This document shows, piece by piece, positions 31,343 through 32,439 of a stretch of 32,439 nt of DNA. The stretch's first letter is position 1. The number at the start of each line of letters is the position of its first letter. The position numbers were made by a program, and so were the translations under genes. Source of the DNA: an uncultured Syntrophaceae bacterium (GTDB lineage: Bacteria > Desulfobacterota > Syntrophia > Syntrophales > UBA2185); the NCBI GenBank assembly GCA_903893135.1, contig CAITLA010000227.1:1-32439 (forward strand). Reading direction: 5' to 3'. The notes beneath the pieces were generated by a model that saw nothing but the letters and a program-made list of their open reading frames with translations, was not told where the DNA came from and ran no database searches.

Positions 31343-32439
31343 ATGCATCTGGAATTCACGGAAGAACAAAAAATGCTTCGCGAGAGCGTGAAGACGTTCG
31401 CGGAAAAAGAAGTGGCGCCCCTGGCTTATGAAATAGATCGGGATGAAAGATTCCCCATCGAAAGCTTCAAGAGACTGGCTGAGATGGGTTTGTTGGGCGT
31501 TACCGTTCCTGCCGAGTACGGCGGCGCAGGAGCGGGCTATACTGAGATGTGCATTATCGGTGAGGAGCTCGGTGTAGTCTGCTGTTCCACGTCCGCGACC
31601 TGGGGCGCTCACGCGGATTTGTGCGTCGATAATATCCGCCGCAACGCCAATCGTGCACAGAAGAAAAAATATCTGCCACCCCTGTGTGACGGGAGCAAGA
31701 TCGGCGGTCTTGCCATGACGGAGCCGTCTTCCGGATCCGATGTCCTCTCCATGAAGCTCAGGGCGGAGAGAAAAGGAGATTCTTTCATCTTGAACGGATC
31801 AAAAATTTTCATCAGCAACGGTCCGGTGGGAGATATCTTTGTGATATACGCAAAAACATCTCCGGAAAAGGGGGCGCATGGGGTCTCGGCATTTATTGTA
31901 GAGAAGGAGTTCCTTGGTTTTTCGCGGGGAAAGAAATTTGAGAAGATGGGATGGCGCGGTTCGCCGACGGGTGAGCTGGTTTTCGAAGATTGCCATGTCC
32001 CGGCGGAAAATGTGTTGGGAGAGGAGAATAAAGGTGTTGATGTTCTCATGAGCGGACTCAACACGGAAAGGATTCTCCTGGGCGCCCTGTCCCTGGGTAT
32101 CTCCCGTGGGGCTTTCGAATGTGCCCTCAAATATGCGAAGGAGAGGGTCCAGTTCGGCAAGCCCATCGCAGCCTTTCAGCTGATCCAGAGCAAGCTCGCC
32201 GATATGTCGATGGAAATTGAACTCTCCAGGCTGATCACGTACAAGGGGGCCGCCATGGCGGATCGGGGCCTCAAGCGGGAGTTGAACCTGATTGCGGCTT
32301 ATGCGAAGCTCTTCACATCTGAAGCTGCCATGAGGATCACGACGGAAGCCGTGCAGATCTTAGGCGGCTACGGGTATATGAAAGAATTTCCCGTGGAGCG
32401 GATGATGCGGGATGCGAAATTGCAGACCATCGGTGGAGG
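31343..32439 (+). CDS. Acyl-CoA dehydrogenase (third), cut by window end
   Basis: The plus strand is open from ATG at 31343 (GAGGGAGAG just upstream) to the window edge, giving 365 residues; about 15-20 are missing. It has LAMTEPSSGSD, GSKIFISNGP, YAKERVQFGKPIAAFQ and QILGGYGYMKEFPVERMMRDAKL. The candidate catalytic Glu is in LNTERILLGALSLG, at the isovaleryl-CoA dehydrogenase position. It is the closest relative in the window of the dehydrogenase at 25267 and probably arose by duplication. Substrate is unknown. Confidence 0.93.
   Translation, partial: MHLEFTEEQKMLRESVKTFAEKEVAPLAYEIDRDERFPIESFKRLAEMGLLGVTVPAEYGGAGAGYTEMCIIGEELGVVCCSTSATWGAHADLCVDNIRRNANRAQKKKYLPPLCDGSKIGGLAMTEPSSGSDVLSMKLRAERKGDSFILNGSKIFISNGPVGDIFVIYAKTSPEKGAHGVSAFIVEKEFLGFSRGKKFEKMGWRGSPTGELVFEDCHVPAENVLGEENKGVDVLMSGLNTERILLGALSLGISRGAFECALKYAKERVQFGKPIAAFQLIQSKLADMSMEIELSRLITYKGAAMADRGLKRELNLIAAYAKLFTSEAAMRITTEAVQILGGYGYMKEFPVERMMRDAKLQTIGG

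Noticed and set aside
30233-31431. Long frames on both strands overlapping the CoA-transferase (30233-30847 minus, 30796-31431 plus)
   Set aside because: They are shadows. The CoA-transferase frame has all catalytic motifs and a good ribosome binding site.
1-32439. CRISPR arrays, rRNA genes, riboswitches and insertion sequences
   Set aside because: No regularly spaced repeats, rRNA-like sequence, convincing riboswitch fold or transposase was seen.

Overview
The window looks like a chromosome segment of an anaerobic, probably syntrophic or sulfate-reducing member of Desulfobacterota (old Deltaproteobacteria). This is inferred from the siroheme-dependent (Ahb) heme genes, a CobA-HemD fusion, a HemX/CcsA-type protein in the heme operon, and a large acyl-CoA degradation cluster with a BadI-like ring hydrolase. 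No 16S rRNA gene is present, so the placement rests on gene content only.

Left part (1-11116, all minus strand, read right to left): a tetrapyrrole operon, sirC - ccsA/hemX - hemA - hemC - cobA/hemD - hemB - ahbD - ahbB. It is followed by polA and a partial NAD-dependent epimerase. Together these genes carry glutamyl-tRNA to porphobilinogen, uroporphyrinogen III, precorrin-2 and siroheme. AhbB and AhbD then cover two steps of the siroheme-to-heme route; AhbA, AhbC and HemL are not in the window. hemC appears to start with AUU, polA has a degenerate proofreading domain, and ahbD carries a small in-frame tandem repeat.

Middle (11117-21359): after a pair of G/C-rich palindromic repeats comes a plus-strand housekeeping group (prmA, rsmE, an RDD membrane protein) and a tRNA-Phe gene. 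The tRNA-Phe is an integration site: its 3' 46 bases are repeated (44/46 identical) 3.37 kb downstream. The DNA between the copies holds one large gene, a 988-residue M28-type metallopeptidase with a long unrecognised N-terminal region, and no recombinase. Just outside the second copy is a large serine recombinase with a DUF2924 gene and the tail of a broken DUF3489 gene, then a DNA methyltransferase that may be N-terminally clipped at the same junction. A 590-base AT-rich spacer with small repeats follows.

Right part (21360-32439): an acyl-CoA catabolic cluster. A BadI/MenB-family hydrolase (plus) converges on a beta-keto acid cleavage enzyme and an acyl-CoA dehydrogenase (minus). Across a 650-base divergent spacer, a plus-strand operon encodes a second acyl-CoA dehydrogenase, a MaoC hydratase, two thiolase-like proteins, a DUF35 zinc-ribbon/OB protein and a CoA-transferase. 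After a terminator-like palindrome comes a third acyl-CoA dehydrogenase, cut by the window end. No 3-hydroxyacyl-CoA dehydrogenase is present and the two thiolase-like proteins have altered active sites. The set therefore resembles the hydratase plus retro-aldolase modules of steroid side-chain degradation (ChsH/Ltp2 type) or the BbsAB-type DUF35 thiolases, rather than ordinary beta-oxidation. The substrate cannot be read from the sequence; an alicyclic or branched acyl-CoA is a guess based on the BadI-like gene.
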